Source of the DNA: Rotaria sordida
Lineage: Eukaryota > Rotifera > Eurotatoria > Philodinida > Philodinidae
Length of the DNA: 64,000 bases
Direction of reading: 5' to 3'
NCBI GenBank assembly: GCA_905250125.1
Contig: CAJNOL010000037.1
Span: forward strand, 28,326 to 92,325
In this document: positions 49,396-61,364 of the stretch, one piece after another
How the letters are laid out: every line of letters starts with the position of its first letter
Numbering within the stretch: the first letter of the stretch is position 1
Position numbers and translations under genes: made by a program
The notes under the pieces: generated by a model
What the model was told of the DNA's origin: nothing
What the model saw: only the letters and a program-made list of their open reading frames with translations
Database searches by the model: none

Positions 49396-49976
49396 AGATT
49401 ACACCTACATCCTCTTTAATTCTAACGCGGATATTAGTTCTCCGCCTTTTGTAATATATAATCATCATTCGACATATCTCATAATCAGATCGATCATACA
49501 TCTTGTTTCCAGTTTAAATCTAATAAATATAGAATTTATGATTGAATCGAGCATCAAATATTTAATTTAATCATATTCATACAACGGCAATAATATCCAG
49601 CGAATCCGTCCTATGACAATAAATAAGATTCTATTCACATTACAAATATTTCCGTTTCCAATCTATTCGCTAGTGAATTCGTTATTACATTTCTGAGTAC
49701 ATCACTATATGATTCAAGTTCATGTAATAATTTGATTCGATGGCAATATCAAGTACAAAATCTTTACTATCTTTTTCTCCAGCTTTTAATACATAATAAA
49801 GTTCATTTTAGATATTCACAAATGTTTGACATGATCGTTTTTTAATTTTTACAACTTAGTGAAAATTCATCATTTGATTTGTTTTTCATTAATTTCATTA
49901 TCGATTTGCAATATTTTAAATATGAATCTATATTTCTTTATCAATGAAAAATTCTGTTTCTTTTTTTTATATGTTC

Positions 49977-52804
49977 TCACACATAAAACATAATTATGAT
50001 TAAAATAAACAAAAAAGTATTTAATCTATACAAATATCCTGATGATTTTGTGACAATAATACTTTTTACACGTTTTTCACATAAATTTTTTGTTTTTGTT
50101 TGATTATTATCTATATTTATTTGATAACATGGTAATTGAGATTGTTGAAGTTCATTAGGACTTAAACATTCATATCCAATTGGACCTGTACATACATCAG
50201 GTAATTTAAATCTAGATGAACGTTGTTCTAAATACCATTCAAGTGTACAATCACATTGAATTGGATTATTATCAAGATTAATTTGTTTTATTGAATTAAT
50301 TAATCGTTGAAATATTGATTTTTCAAATAAACGTATTAAATTTCCATTTAAATTTAATAATGATATATTATTTATTTCATCAAATGCATTTCTATCAATA
50401 TTTGATATTAATGATGATGATAAATCAATTTCACCAATATGTTCACATCCTTGAAATGCATGTGAATGTATACGTGATATTTCACCATTAGATAAATTAA
50501 CAAGGCGAATTGATGTCATATGTGAAAATGATAACGAACGTAAGGATGTATGAATACCGGTTAATAATATTGTATCACATGTATGAAATCCAAAAAAAGC
50601 AAATGCATCAATTTGTTTTATTGGACATATAGGTAATGAACATAATATTAAAGTACCAACTGATTTAAGACCAAAAAAAGCATATGAATGAATGACCTAT
50701 TTTAATAAAGAAAAATTTATTTGATTTTTTTTGCAAAATTTTTTCAAAATTGATAATGTAGATTAGAGAACATAAGGTAATGGAAAAAATTTCAACAACA
50801 GCAACGTGTTTTGGATTCCTTTTGTCTATAATGTTAAGCAATTAGTTCAAATTCAGATAATGAGTTTATTAGCTAATGTAGTATTCTTTTATTAAAACTT
50901 TATAGATGAACTATGATGGTAAGGATGCTAAAAAGCCGAGCACGGTAGTTTTTAGATTCCAGAAGACTTTATCGGAGCTATGTTTTTGATAATGCAATTT
51001 AAAAGAGCACAAAAGAGGAGCCGCCGTATTTTCTGCGGTTTTGCTTTGAAAAATTAAAAATATCATAAAATTCGAAAAAAACTGAGTTTTTGAGACGATT
51101 TTTTGATAAATTTCATTTTTTTTCTTTGAGCTTTGTGGCACTTATAATTTTTAAGGGAGGATCATAGCAAATACGGTGGCTTCTCATTTTATTCAGAATT
51201 TTGTGTTCTTTCAAATGACATTATTAAAAATTAGCTTCGACCAAGTCTTCTGAGACATGAAAACTTCTCTATGTCATTTTTTTAAAAGTCTTGCAATCAT
51301 ACCTCATCTATGAAATCTTGGTAAAAGAAAACTCTATTGGCGATTAAAATCACTATCTAGATTTGAGCTAATGGATTAACATGATAGAAAAAATCAAAAA
51401 TGAGTTATTGTTAAGCTTTTCTTGGATCACCTTAGTAGAGCTTGTCGGATCCGAAAATTGTTGACTCGATACGCTTTGGTCATCTGAGAAATGTGTAGGA
51501 TGCACTAGTTACCAAATACAAAAAACGAGAAATAAGTATCTTTGGGACGATTATCCGATTCCGATTAGAAAATTTCATTAAGAGTATCAAAGTATGATTC
51601 GACTGGTCTGGACGTTAAATGTCGTTCTGATCCGTGAATACAGATTTATCGACAGGCCGATTCCATCTTTGATCAGATTATCGCAAAGTTTGTTTTCTTT
51701 ATCGATTTAATAAACAAAGAACAACTTGTATTAATTCAAGTAGATCTCTGTTAATAAAAAATAGAACTCTTGACAGTCATGGAATATATAATGATGCATG
51801 GTGGATATATTAATCTTAATTACTAAGCAAAGACTGAAGTATAGAAATATTTTTCGATAATCATTGAATAACGTATGTATACAAGTGAAGAAGTTTATTT
51901 TGTAGTGGCGTATCATCATTAGAGAAAAAAAAATGACTTGACAATAGCGGATGTTTTTAGATTATTTATCAATACGTTAAGCGATTGAATATTATCTTAC
52001 ATCTTTCATTTTCAGAATAATTTTAAATTATACTTATATTTATTCTTTATGGATGACATTGTTTTTAGTAAAGAAAATCTATGATTAATAAATAATCTAT
52101 GTAGACTTACTTCTAATGGATTATTACTAAGATCTAATATATTAACAAAATGTGTATAACGAAACGCTTCTGTATTTATAACACGTATTGAATTTGATAT
52201 AAGTGATATACGATGTATATATTCAATATCACTAAATGAGAATGAATTTAATTCAGTTAAATTTCGATTTCCTTCAATACGAAGTTCATATAAATATGGT
52301 AAATGACGAAATGCATGTGGTTGAATTTTAATAAGTCCAGTATTAACTATAGAAAGATAACGAAGATTTTGAAGACCCTAAAATGAAATTTTCACCAAAA
52401 AAACAAACAAAAAAACAAAAATAGAAACAACAGATTATATACTTGAAAATCATCAGTTCTTATTAATGTAATTGATGGTGTATGAACAAGATCAAAACGA
52501 TTAATTGATTGTGTAAATTCTGTTAAATTATGATTTAATGAATACCACGATCGTGGTAAATGAGAAATTGTTGTTGAATAACTACAATCAATTGTATTCG
52601 GATGAACACAAGTGCAATTATTCAATGTTTTAAACAAATGTGGACAGTTATTGTGATTACGATAGTCAGATTGTAATCGTACAATATGATTAGAAGTTAA
52701 TAGAATAAAGAAAAATATTTGATATTGCCTAAGGAAAAAAAAATGTATTCATAAGAATTATTTGAATATATTTATGTACAAGAATTTTTTCGAACTTACG
52801 TCAT
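49977..52804 (-). CDS. Secreted or GPI-anchored leucine-rich-repeat protein, four exons
   Basis: Minus-strand exons are 52804-52800 (only ATGAC), 52728-52443, 52377-52111 and 50696-49977. Phases agree and give 425 residues. The micro-exon joins to G|CAA, producing MTQYQIFFFILLTS, a clear signal peptide. A cysteine N-cap follows (CPHLFKTLNNCTCVHPNTID). The LRRs include LQNLRYLSIVNTGLIKIQPH, LYELRIEGNRNLTELNSFSF, VNILDLSNNPLEVIHSYAFF, IGEIDLSSSLISNIDRNAF and ISLLNLNGNLIRLF. The C-cap reads NPIQCDCTLEWYLEQRSSRF and then has further cysteines. The protein ends in LNTFLFILIIIMFYV, suiting a GPI or tail anchor. Intron 3 (1,414 bp) carries dispersed repeats; introns 1 and 2 are 71 and 65 bp. A TTCTTGTTCAG ends 45 bases before the ATG. 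The extracellular LRR fold is clear; the ligand is unknown. Confidence 0.8.
51420..51620 (-). repeat. Dispersed repeat in LRR-gene intron 3, third copy of the 11.56-kb family
   Basis: The reverse complement reads ACTTTGATACTCTTAATGAA, GATAATCGTCCCAAAGATAC, TTTTTTGTATTTGGTAACTA and TTTCTCAGATGACC, in the same order as 11558-11700. The adjoining block 50900-51180 is also repeat-like but has no partner that I could find. Confidence 0.65.
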
Positions 52805-54920
52805 CAATCATGTGTATATGTATAATTGTATTTGAGCATGAGATATAATCTGAACAAGAAACATCAGAACAAATATCCTTGATAAACTCTATCGCATAAA
52901 TAGTGTCATAAACAATAAGAAACAGGCAACTTGATGATTATATTGTGAACAATAGAATGTGGGAAAGGTTATTCATGTGATAATCTCGTAACATGCATGT
53001 GTGCATATATTCTCTTTTTTTTTCTAGTAATCTTAAGAGGTTTTTGTTTTTTACACCGATCAAAATAATTTCGAACGGCTTAAGTGTTTTGCAGATTTAA
53101 ATGTGTATGTTTATAATTCCTATCAAATTAAATTTAAAAGCAGAAGAAAATCGAAGCGGAGATATAACACGCATTGGAAAAAAAACGGATTGCATATAAC
53201 ATACCATCAATCTTTGCCATGTTTAGCAAAAAAGGAGAAGAAAAAAAGAGAGAGAAAAAATAACAGAAAAGTTTGTTCATTAAGATTCAGTTCGCTTGTC
53301 AAGGATATTCTTTTTTTGTTATATTAGAATTAAATAAAATTAAGAAAACCTTGTACGTACATGAATAATGAAAAGTGATAAATGTTCTTCTTCTTCTTCT
53401 TCTTCTTCTGACCAATTATTGTACAGAAAAATTTTTTTTTTATGTTTGAGCAATATGAGAATAAAAGTCATATAACAAAAAAAAACAATTCTACTGGGTA
53501 TATTATTCTTTATCTGCGATGAAATCGAAGAACAGTATTTCTTTTTTTCCTCTCTCTCTCTTGATGTAGTCTTATTCATTTTTGCACTTGTATATAAGCG
53601 CAATAGAACAACTGACCGATGAGATAATAGGAATTTATCGAACGCGTTTGATCAAATGATGCGTTATTATTTCCTGTTGTACCGGATTTGTTCTAATGAA
53701 AAAAGGACATTGGCTAGTCAAATGTATTTTCTCAAGTAGATTAGATTTTGATTTCTTCTAGTTAGCTTTTCATCGTCTAGTGAGTTGTTTCTCTATGGAG
53801 ATTGCATTAATAAAAAAAAAAAGAAGAGAAATTCCATTGCAAGGAAAAAAAATTCGATTAAGTCGTTCCGCCTTCGTATACTGGACATATGTGTCAATCA
53901 AATGTAAATAAGAGCGGACACATATAGAGCAAAAAAAAGACAATTTACAAATAGTTCTTGATTGCATCATAACGAACCGGAAACAAAAAAAAAAACAGAA
54001 ATCCAATTGTAAATATATCAACTACAATTTTGATCGGACTACAAACGATAAAAAAAAAAGAAAGAAAGATTTCTTCTATTTTTTTTTCTTCAATTTATTA
54101 TAAGAAGAAGAAAAAAAATCATTGATGATTGATTAGCCAGTCATCTGATTATATTAAAGACAAACTTGTCAATGCTATCTTAATCCTATTTTCGAATACT
54201 ACTAGCTTCTCAGATGATTGGAACCAATGAAAAAAAATGCATTTTAGCATCTATAACTAAAATGAATTATAAATGATTTGGTAAAGTGAATGATTCAATT
54301 AATTATAAAGTCTTGTCTAGAATGAATTTTAATCAAACTATATCAATAAAATACATAGCGTAAGTTTTATAACAAAAAACTATGCGATTTTAGATATATT
54401 GACGAACATGTTTATTTTTTGCGATTGAAATCATCGTATTGCTATTTTTATTCATATTAATAAGCTTTCATTAACTATCAATATATATGTATATAATTAT
54501 ATATGTTATATAATATATAAAATTAAAAATAAATATTAATATCCAAGGTAAAATAGGTCAAATGCTTAGTTTAGCACGTTAAGAAAAAAATTGTATTCTC
54601 TCTAATGAATCATTTGTTTGAACAAATCTCTTACAATTCTTAATGATTCAATATTGTATGATCATACAAACAAAATTCTCTGAACATTGTGGAAATACAA
54701 TCAATCTAATTTAGTTTTATTCTATTGAACAAGAAAATCATTGTTTAGCAGAGCCATCTGTGTAAAGAAAAGACTTCTCTCTTTCCATTTGTTAACTCTG
54801 ACAAGTAATTGCATCTTATAATAATGCATCCGGACATGCACATTTTCAGTTGGTTAAAATACAAAGTACTTCAAGATTTGGGTTTTTTTTGTATTTTTTA
54901 CAAATAAATCAAATTTTTAG
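52805..54920. other. Intergenic region upstream of two divergent genes
   Basis: It separates the minus-strand LRR gene from ARPC1. CTT repeats lie at about 53384-53410 and many A or T runs are present. ATCGAAGCGGAGATAT at 53145 recurs near 31630. An acceptor-like AAATTTTTAG ends directly before the ARPC1 ATG. No exon is supported. Confidence 0.5.
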
Positions 54921-57900
54921 ATGACTGAAATATATTCATTTGGCAATTTGCCTGTTATTGCACATGCATGGAATAAAGATCGTACACGTATGTTATTTGT
55001 TTTTTCATCTATTCTAAGATTTCATCAACTAAGAATATGAAAATTTATCATTAAATTATTGATAATAAATAGAGATGTTTAAAATTTTTGTTTTGATTAT
55101 TTCTTTTAATTAAATAGAAATTGCTGTATCATTGGGAAAAAATGATGTACGTATATATCATAAAATAGCTGGTAAATGGAAATTAATACATACATTATGT
55201 GAACATTTATCACGTGTATTAGCTATTGATTGGGCACCAAAAACAAATCAAATTGTTTCAGCTAGTGCTGTAAATATAAAATCAAAACAAAAAACAATCT
55301 GCTTTTTTTTGTTTATTTATTTTGATTTTTCTCTTAGGATTATAATGCATATGTTTGGACATTAGAAAATGATGTTTGGAAACCACAAATGGTAGAATTA
55401 CAACGAACAAGTCGAGCTGTTTGTTGTGCTAAATGGTCACCACAAGGTTTTTAATAATAATAATAATAAAACAAGCAAAACAAAAAAAATTAAATTATTC
55501 TTTTTTTTTTTGTCGAATAGAAAATAAATTTGTTATTGGTTCAAGTGATAAAAATGTTGCTATATGTTATTATGAAAAAGATCAACGATTTTGGGCAGCT
55601 GAAATGATTAAAAAAAAACCAAAATCAACAGTAACTTGTATTGCTTGGCATCCAAATAATCAATTAATTGCTGTTGGTAGTTGTGATTATCGATGCCGGT
55701 ATTATTATTATTATTTTTTTTTTCGAAATATTTATTTCATTTGCAAAAAAAGTATTTTATTTTATTTTTTTTTGCTTATAGAATTTATTCAGCTTTTATT
55801 AAAATTGTTGATGATCAAGCACAAACATCAAATTGGGGAACAATTAAAAATACAAACGAACTTTTATATGAATTTCAATCAGGTTTATTAAAAATAAAAA
55901 AATTTTTGTTTTTCTGTTTTTAAATAAATATAATTGATTTTTGTTTTAGAATCAGGTTGGATTCATGATGTAGCTTTTTCACCATTAGGTGATAATCTTG
56001 CATGGGTATCACATAATTCAATCATATTTGCTGTTTCAGCTAAGAATCCATCTCAGTTAGTTTGAATATTATTGAAAGAAAAAGAAAATTTAAATATAAA
56101 ACTTCTTATTTTAGAATTAAAATGGAAATAACAAACTATTTACCATTTCGTTGTGTTATTTTTATAAATGAATCAATGTTAATTGTTGGAGTATGTTTAT
56201 AAAAAAATAAAACTTTTTGTTTTTGTTTTACTGAATAGTTTTATTATTATTTATAAAGGGACATGAATTTTCTCCATTAATTTATAATTATGATCAAGAT
56301 AAAGGTACAATTGAATTTGTTGAAAAACTTGATCGACAAGAAGTATCAACTGGTCGTTCATCAATTGGGTTAGAATTTCATTCTTATTTTTCGTATTTTT
56401 ATTTATATGTATATTTCTTTTTCTTCTCGTGATTTATGTAGTCAAGAAGTAGATTTTGTTACACCATATCAAGCATCGTATGAGAAAAAAAGAGTGTATT
56501 TGCAGTGTTTTAAGCATGTTTTGAAGTGAATTTTTAGTTGAAAAATTTATTTTATTTGAGAATATAGTAGGTACACAATACTTGGAAATTGTATTTTTGA
56601 GTTTTTTTCTCGATAAAAAAGAATCTGAAAAAACCATTTGAGTATCTGAAAGAATTCTCTATCAGGATAAATGGACATAAAAACTCTGATAAAATTGCTT
56701 GGCTGAGAATGTCTGAAAAATCAAGACTTCTCACAACTAGTTTTCTGGAGCATTTTTGAAGCTTCTTGGAAATAGTTTTATTTGATAGAGCAAAATGAGA
56801 TGTCTCGACTCTCTTCATGACCTACCTTTATCGAACTTCGTTCAATTTATAGAAGACTTCAAAGTATCAACCACGACGAAATCGCTGAAACAAAAGAAAG
56901 ATGCTTCTTGGATCTTCTGTAAATTGAATGTAGTTCGATGGAAGAACGTCACAGAGAGAGTCGAGACATCTTATTTTGCTCTATCAGATAGAACCACTTC
57001 CAAAAAGCTTCAAATGGATACCAGAAATTGACTTGGAAGGTCTTAGTCTTCCAAACATCCTCATTCAAGTAGTTTTATCGGAATTTTTAGATCTATCAAT
57101 CCAGATAGAAAATTCTTTCAGCTACTTCAAAGTTTTTTCAGATTTTTCCTAGTTATTACTATCGTGAAGAAAACTCAGAAATACAATTGCTCTAAACTTT
57201 TGTCCGTGACTATATATGAATAGTATAAAAGTTGACGTTGATGATACAAATAAAAATTTAATACAAAGATACAAAATATTAATACATCGTGTAATATTTC
57301 TTAATAGAATCATTCTATGCTTTATCGACCTCATTTCCCAGTTCACTTTGCGTCTTCTGAACTCTTTTTTTATTTTGTTTTCAAGTTTTTTATTTGATAA
57401 GATTCCATACTGGTCCAATAATATTAGAAGAAGGACTATAGATCAGTTATTGACATAATTCAATATTATATAATTAATTACCTAGGGAATTAAAAGAACT
57501 AAAAAAGATGGCATTAAAATGATGAAACGAACAAAAAAACTTGATGTATTTAAAATTCATTGGTTGAAATAGACATTTTCATTAATTTCATTGTATGATT
57601 TTGATTAAAAATAAAATCGACTACATTTGCTTAATTAAAATGTCGCTTTTCATCAATGAATTTGAAAAACATCAATGTTTTTTGTCTATTGCATCATCAG
57701 AAATGCCATTTATTTTTCGTATTTTTGATATAAAATTCATAAAAGCCATGAATTGTTTTTTTGATTTTTTAATTTCATCGATAGAGAATGCAACCGATGA
57801 AATATGGAATGGCCTAATAACAGATATTTTTCAAGAATATTCTAAACAAGATCACATGAGTGTATTTAACACTTACAAGGGAAGTACTTGAAGTGTTCCG

Positions 57901-60030
57901 TCGACTTAGAACTCATATTTTGTTCACAAGTAGACCTCAATGTCAATAACCAAAGTCTGAAAGGATTCGAGTCCATGGGCTGTTGAAGCCAACTTATGAT
58001 TATTTCACTGGATTTTTGATTTCAGACAAGACATTGATGGAAAAATCGAATGATGGTATTTTGCCCATAAAAAGGTGTCATGATTATTAAAATGTCTTGA
58101 AAATTTCAGCTAAAATGGATGCTTTATCCTTAAGATATTGGACGGCTAAAAAACGATCATGTGTCATAGAAAAGTCAGAAAATTGAACAGCTTTGAAAAT
58201 TCAGTATCTCCAAGATAAAGTATCCGTTTTAGCTGATAGTTTTAGGATATTCTAATAACCATGAGACCTCTTTATGAGCAAAATATCACCGTTCGATTTT
58301 TTCATAAATATCTTGCCTGAAGCCAAAAATTCAGTGAAATATTTATAAGTCGGCTTCAATAGCCTATGGGTTCGAGTCCTTGTAAACTTTGACTATTAAT
58401 ATTGACGTCTACTTGTGAGAAAAATATGAGCTCTAAGTCAACGGAACACTTCAGGCACTTCTCTCATCAGTATCTTCATATTAAATTTTGATGTGTATTA
58501 TAAACATCTACTTGTACAATTCATATATATATATATATCTACATCATTGTGTTCGAATCATAAACTTTAGATTTTATATTACAATTTAATCATGTGAAAC
58601 TTAACTGCAGTCGAAACTTAGAAACTCTTGTAAATTTTCATAGAGAATTTTTTCGACATTTTTTGATGGATAGAATATAATACGGTACACAGGCGTACAT
58701 TATACAAAGATCTGTGATCAATGTGAATTTGAATTTTTCTGATATTTTTACTTTCAACCAAAGTTAAGAGAATCATTAATCATCATATCGAAATAAAGTA
58801 TGACTATATCCGAAAAAATATGACATTGAATTTTATCAATAAATTTCCATAAATTATCCTAATTCAAAAGTCAACGACAATTATTTCTTTTATGACATCT
58901 AAACAATGTCACACTATTCATGCAATCTCTCTTGTTACATTTTTTCTGCTGTTGAGTTCTCTTCTTTCCATTCAATATAAAATTGTCAATTACTGATGAT
59001 TTATTAATATCTTTTGTGAAGGACGATCTAAAAAGAGTATTGAAGCATAGAGATAAAAATTTATATCTGCTCATTTTTCCCCGCAGACGTGACAGACATA
59101 TAAAAAACGACATATCACAGACATTGTTGATATACGATGATAGACTATATGTAAATAACATTTCGTTATAATACATGAACTTCTTCCTTATTGCATATCT
59201 AGATGATTAAGTAGAAGAATGGTAAAGAAATAATAGAATAAAAGAATCTCTATATAATTAATAACAGCAGTTACAACATGTTTCATATTTTAATCTTGCA
59301 AGGATTGTGCTAATCTTTTTTTTTCTTTTTCTTTTTTCTTTTCTAAAGTCGTCGCTTTGATCAACCAGCAATGCAAACACAAACACCTGAACCTATTTCA
59401 ACTCATCAAAGCATGATAACGTAAAACTTATTTGAATTTTTGTTCTTTTCCTTTTTTGTTTATTATTATGTATTTATTTTCTAGGCAAATTGTGCCTTAT
59501 CAAAACGAGAATGGTAAACTAGTAAAAATAAGTTCTGCAGATTTATTTGGTCAAATAGTTATATGGAATTTAAATGACAAAGTAAACATACACATATATC
59601 AGATAGCCTATAAAAAATTGCACTGTTAGTATTTTTCAAAATTTCTTTTCTATGATATCCTTGATTAAAACATATTTTTTTAATTAAAAGATAGTACTTG
59701 AAATTTTTTTCCATATTTCCATTATTCTATCTTTAAAAATCACCGACACTGTCGGTTCTTGTCCATCGAGATACTGTCTTTTGTACAAGCTATCCGTGAA
59801 TGACTAGGAGAATGTGAGAGATTGGTAGAGTCGATGTTTTTTTTTGTGCATAAATGAATTATTCGCTTTTGAAACCATCCTACTCAAATCATGATGAATT
59901 TTTGGTGATTTATCACCATTTTTCAAATATATCGTTGTAGAAAATTTCAAAAATACTAACAGTGCAATTCTTTATGACTCATCCGATATATTTTCGTTTT
60001 TTTTTTCTTTTATAGAAAATAAAAACTTAA
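54921..60030 (+). CDS. ARPC1: Actin-related protein 2/3 complex subunit 1 (WD40)
   Basis: Twelve exons: 54921-54987, 55118-55269, 55338-55446, 55521-55698, 55782-55882, 55950-56055, 56115-56190, 56259-56368, 56442-56477, 59349-59420, 59485-59581, 60016-60030. They encode 372 residues, matching the usual 370-372. Diagnostic stretches are [61 protein letters not shown], [20 protein letters not shown] [38 protein letters not shown], and a final [14 protein letters not shown]. The seven-blade propeller helps nucleate branched actin. Intron 9 is 2,871 bp and intron 11 is 434 bp, both filled with palindromic elements; the rest are 59-130 bp. Without the last splice, the frame would stop at 59629 inside an element arm, with a 383-residue product. 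CLP1 starts 286 bp downstream. Confidence 0.93.
56620..57145. repeat. Foldback element in ARPC1 intron 9
   Basis: Outer arms: AAACCATTTGAGTATCTGAA, then AGAATTCTCTATC against GATAGAAAATTCTTTCAGCTACTTC. Inner arms: GATAGAGCAAAATGAGATGT, then CTCGACTCTCT against AGAGAGTCGAGACATCTTAT then TTTGCTCTATC. The apex lies near 56880. Predicted peptides in the arms are mirror artefacts. Confidence 0.85.
57885..58465. repeat. Foldback element in ARPC1 intron 9, shared-core superfamily
   Basis: Left GAAGTGTTCCGTCGACTTAG then AACTCATATTT; right AAATATGAGCTCTAAGTCAA then CGGAACACTTC. Inner arms pair GGTATTTTGCCCATAAAAAG with CTCTTTATGAGCAAAATATC. The core TTGAAAATTCAGTATCTCCA ... GGATATTCTAATAACCATGA corresponds to the 14.1-kb and 20.7-kb elements. 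Confidence 0.85.
59035..59310. repeat. Dispersed repeat in ARPC1 intron 9, relative of 16650-16890
   Basis: AGCATAGAGATAAAAATTT, TTGATATACGATGATAGAC, AATAACATTTCGTTATAATA, CTTCCTTATTGCATAT, TAATAGAATAAAAGAATCT and TTTCATATTTTAATC are collinear with the 16.7-kb copy. It ends ~40 bp before exon 10. Confidence 0.7.
59594..59990. repeat. Foldback element in ARPC1 terminal intron
   Basis: Left ATATATCAGATAGCCTATAA, then AAAATTGCACTGTTAGTATT and TTTCAAAATTTCTTTTC; right GAAAATTTCAAAAATACTAA, then CAGTGCAATTCTTTATGACT and CATCCGATATAT. It sits just after the donor at 59582 and before the acceptor at 60015. Confidence 0.85.
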
Positions 60031-60315
60031 TGAATGATCAATACACAATACATCTATTTTTTTTTGTCTTGGTTTGATAGTGTGCATTTGATATTCTACT
60101 GATTGTGCAATTATTCTTGTGCTTTTTTTTTGTATTTTTTTTTTATTCATTTATCGTTTTATTCTTCATATAATTGTTCATTTTTTTTTAAAAAGAAGAA
60201 AAAACTGTCATACTTTCGTTTGATTTGTTGTTTATCTTATTGAAGTAATTTATCGATTAAAAAAAAAACCATTAAAGATTTTCTAATATTTGCTCTTTTT
60301 TTCAGAAGAAGAACA

Positions 60316-61237
60316 ATGACAACGGTAAATCTTTAAAAAAAAATTTTTTTACATTATATTAGACGAATTTATATTGATCTATAGAAAGAAATTGTTATTG
60401 AAGCCGGACAAGAGTTACGTGGTGATGTAGATGAAACATTGACGCTTGAAGTGAGTGAATGTGTTTTTTTTTATGTAGAAACTTTTATTTGATTTTATTT
60501 ATAGTTACGTTCAGGTAAAGCTGAAATATTCGGTACTGAATTAGCTATTGGTCAGAAATATCAATTTACATCTGGAATGAAATTTTCTATATTTACTTAT
60601 TGGGGTTGTACTGTAAATGTATGTTGAAATTATTCGAAATTATTGTTGAAATAATTGAATAGATTTAGATTATTTCATCACATGATGATTATTATGTTGC
60701 ACGTGATGAAAATCCAATGCATATTTATTTAAATGTACATGGTATGTTAGAACAATTAAGACAAAAAGCTGAATCAGAAAAAACTCGTGGACCTCGTGTA
60801 AAGAAATTCAATTAAATCTATTGAAAAAAAAATAAACAAATAAATATTTTTTGTAATAGATAATGGTAGCTGGTCTACCCGATGTAGGTAAAAGTACATT
60901 ATGTCGAATGCTTGTTAATTGGGCAGCCCGACTTGGTCGAACGCCAATATTAGTTGATCTTGATGTTGGACAAAATCAAGTATCTATTCCAGGAACAATT
61001 GGTAAGATAAAATTTTTGAAAATAATTAAAATTTGTTTTTTTAATGTAATCTTTATTTTTCGTCAGCGTCTATGGTTATTCGTCGACCAGCGTCTGTCGA
61101 AGAAGGTTTTCGAATTGAAATGCCACTTGTTTTTCATTATGGTTATAAAACACCCGGTGAAAATATTGGTTTATATAATGAAATAGTATCATCAATGGCT
61201 ATGTATGTTAATATTCGATCGGAAAACGTCGAAAAAT
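60316..61237 (+). CDS. CLP1: Polyribonucleotide 5'-hydroxyl-kinase CLP1, 5' part
   Basis: Six exons (60316-60324, 60385-60450, 60505-60618, 60669-60797, 60860-61001, 61067-61237) encode the first 210 residues. The N-domain runs [15 protein letters not shown] ... [20 protein letters not shown] ... [12 protein letters not shown]. Then come [20 protein letters not shown] and [20 protein letters not shown], with the P-loop GLPDVGKST, then [40 protein letters not shown] and [23 protein letters not shown]1 is an RNA kinase subunit of pre-mRNA 3'-end cleavage factor II and of the tRNA splicing endonuclease complex. Exon 6 ends at a T|GTGAGA donor. The expected next block (the INTCGW region and the C-terminal domain) is not found up to 64000, so the intron exceeds 2.7 kb or the gene is broken. 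Unspliced, the frame would stop at 61281. A TTTTTTCAG ends 10 bases before the ATG. Confidence 0.93.
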
Positions 61238-61364
61238 GTGAGATAAATTTTTTTTTCTTTCTATTGGTAAAGGTTCAATAAGAATTGAACTATAACAAGA
61301 AGAGATAAGCAATTCGTTATTAGTACTGACAGTCTTTGTCTGATGAGAGAAATTCCGCAACTGA

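Noticed and set aside
56442-56529. Short ARPC1 ending at the TGA after HVLK
   Set aside because: Reading past the donor at 56478 loses the last propeller blades, whereas splicing to 59349 restores SRRF and the expected length.
56552-57031. Peptides on both strands ([18 protein letters not shown] and [14 protein letters not shown] with [15 protein letters not shown])
   Set aside because: They are mirror translations of the two arms of a palindrome in ARPC1 intron 9, not proteins.
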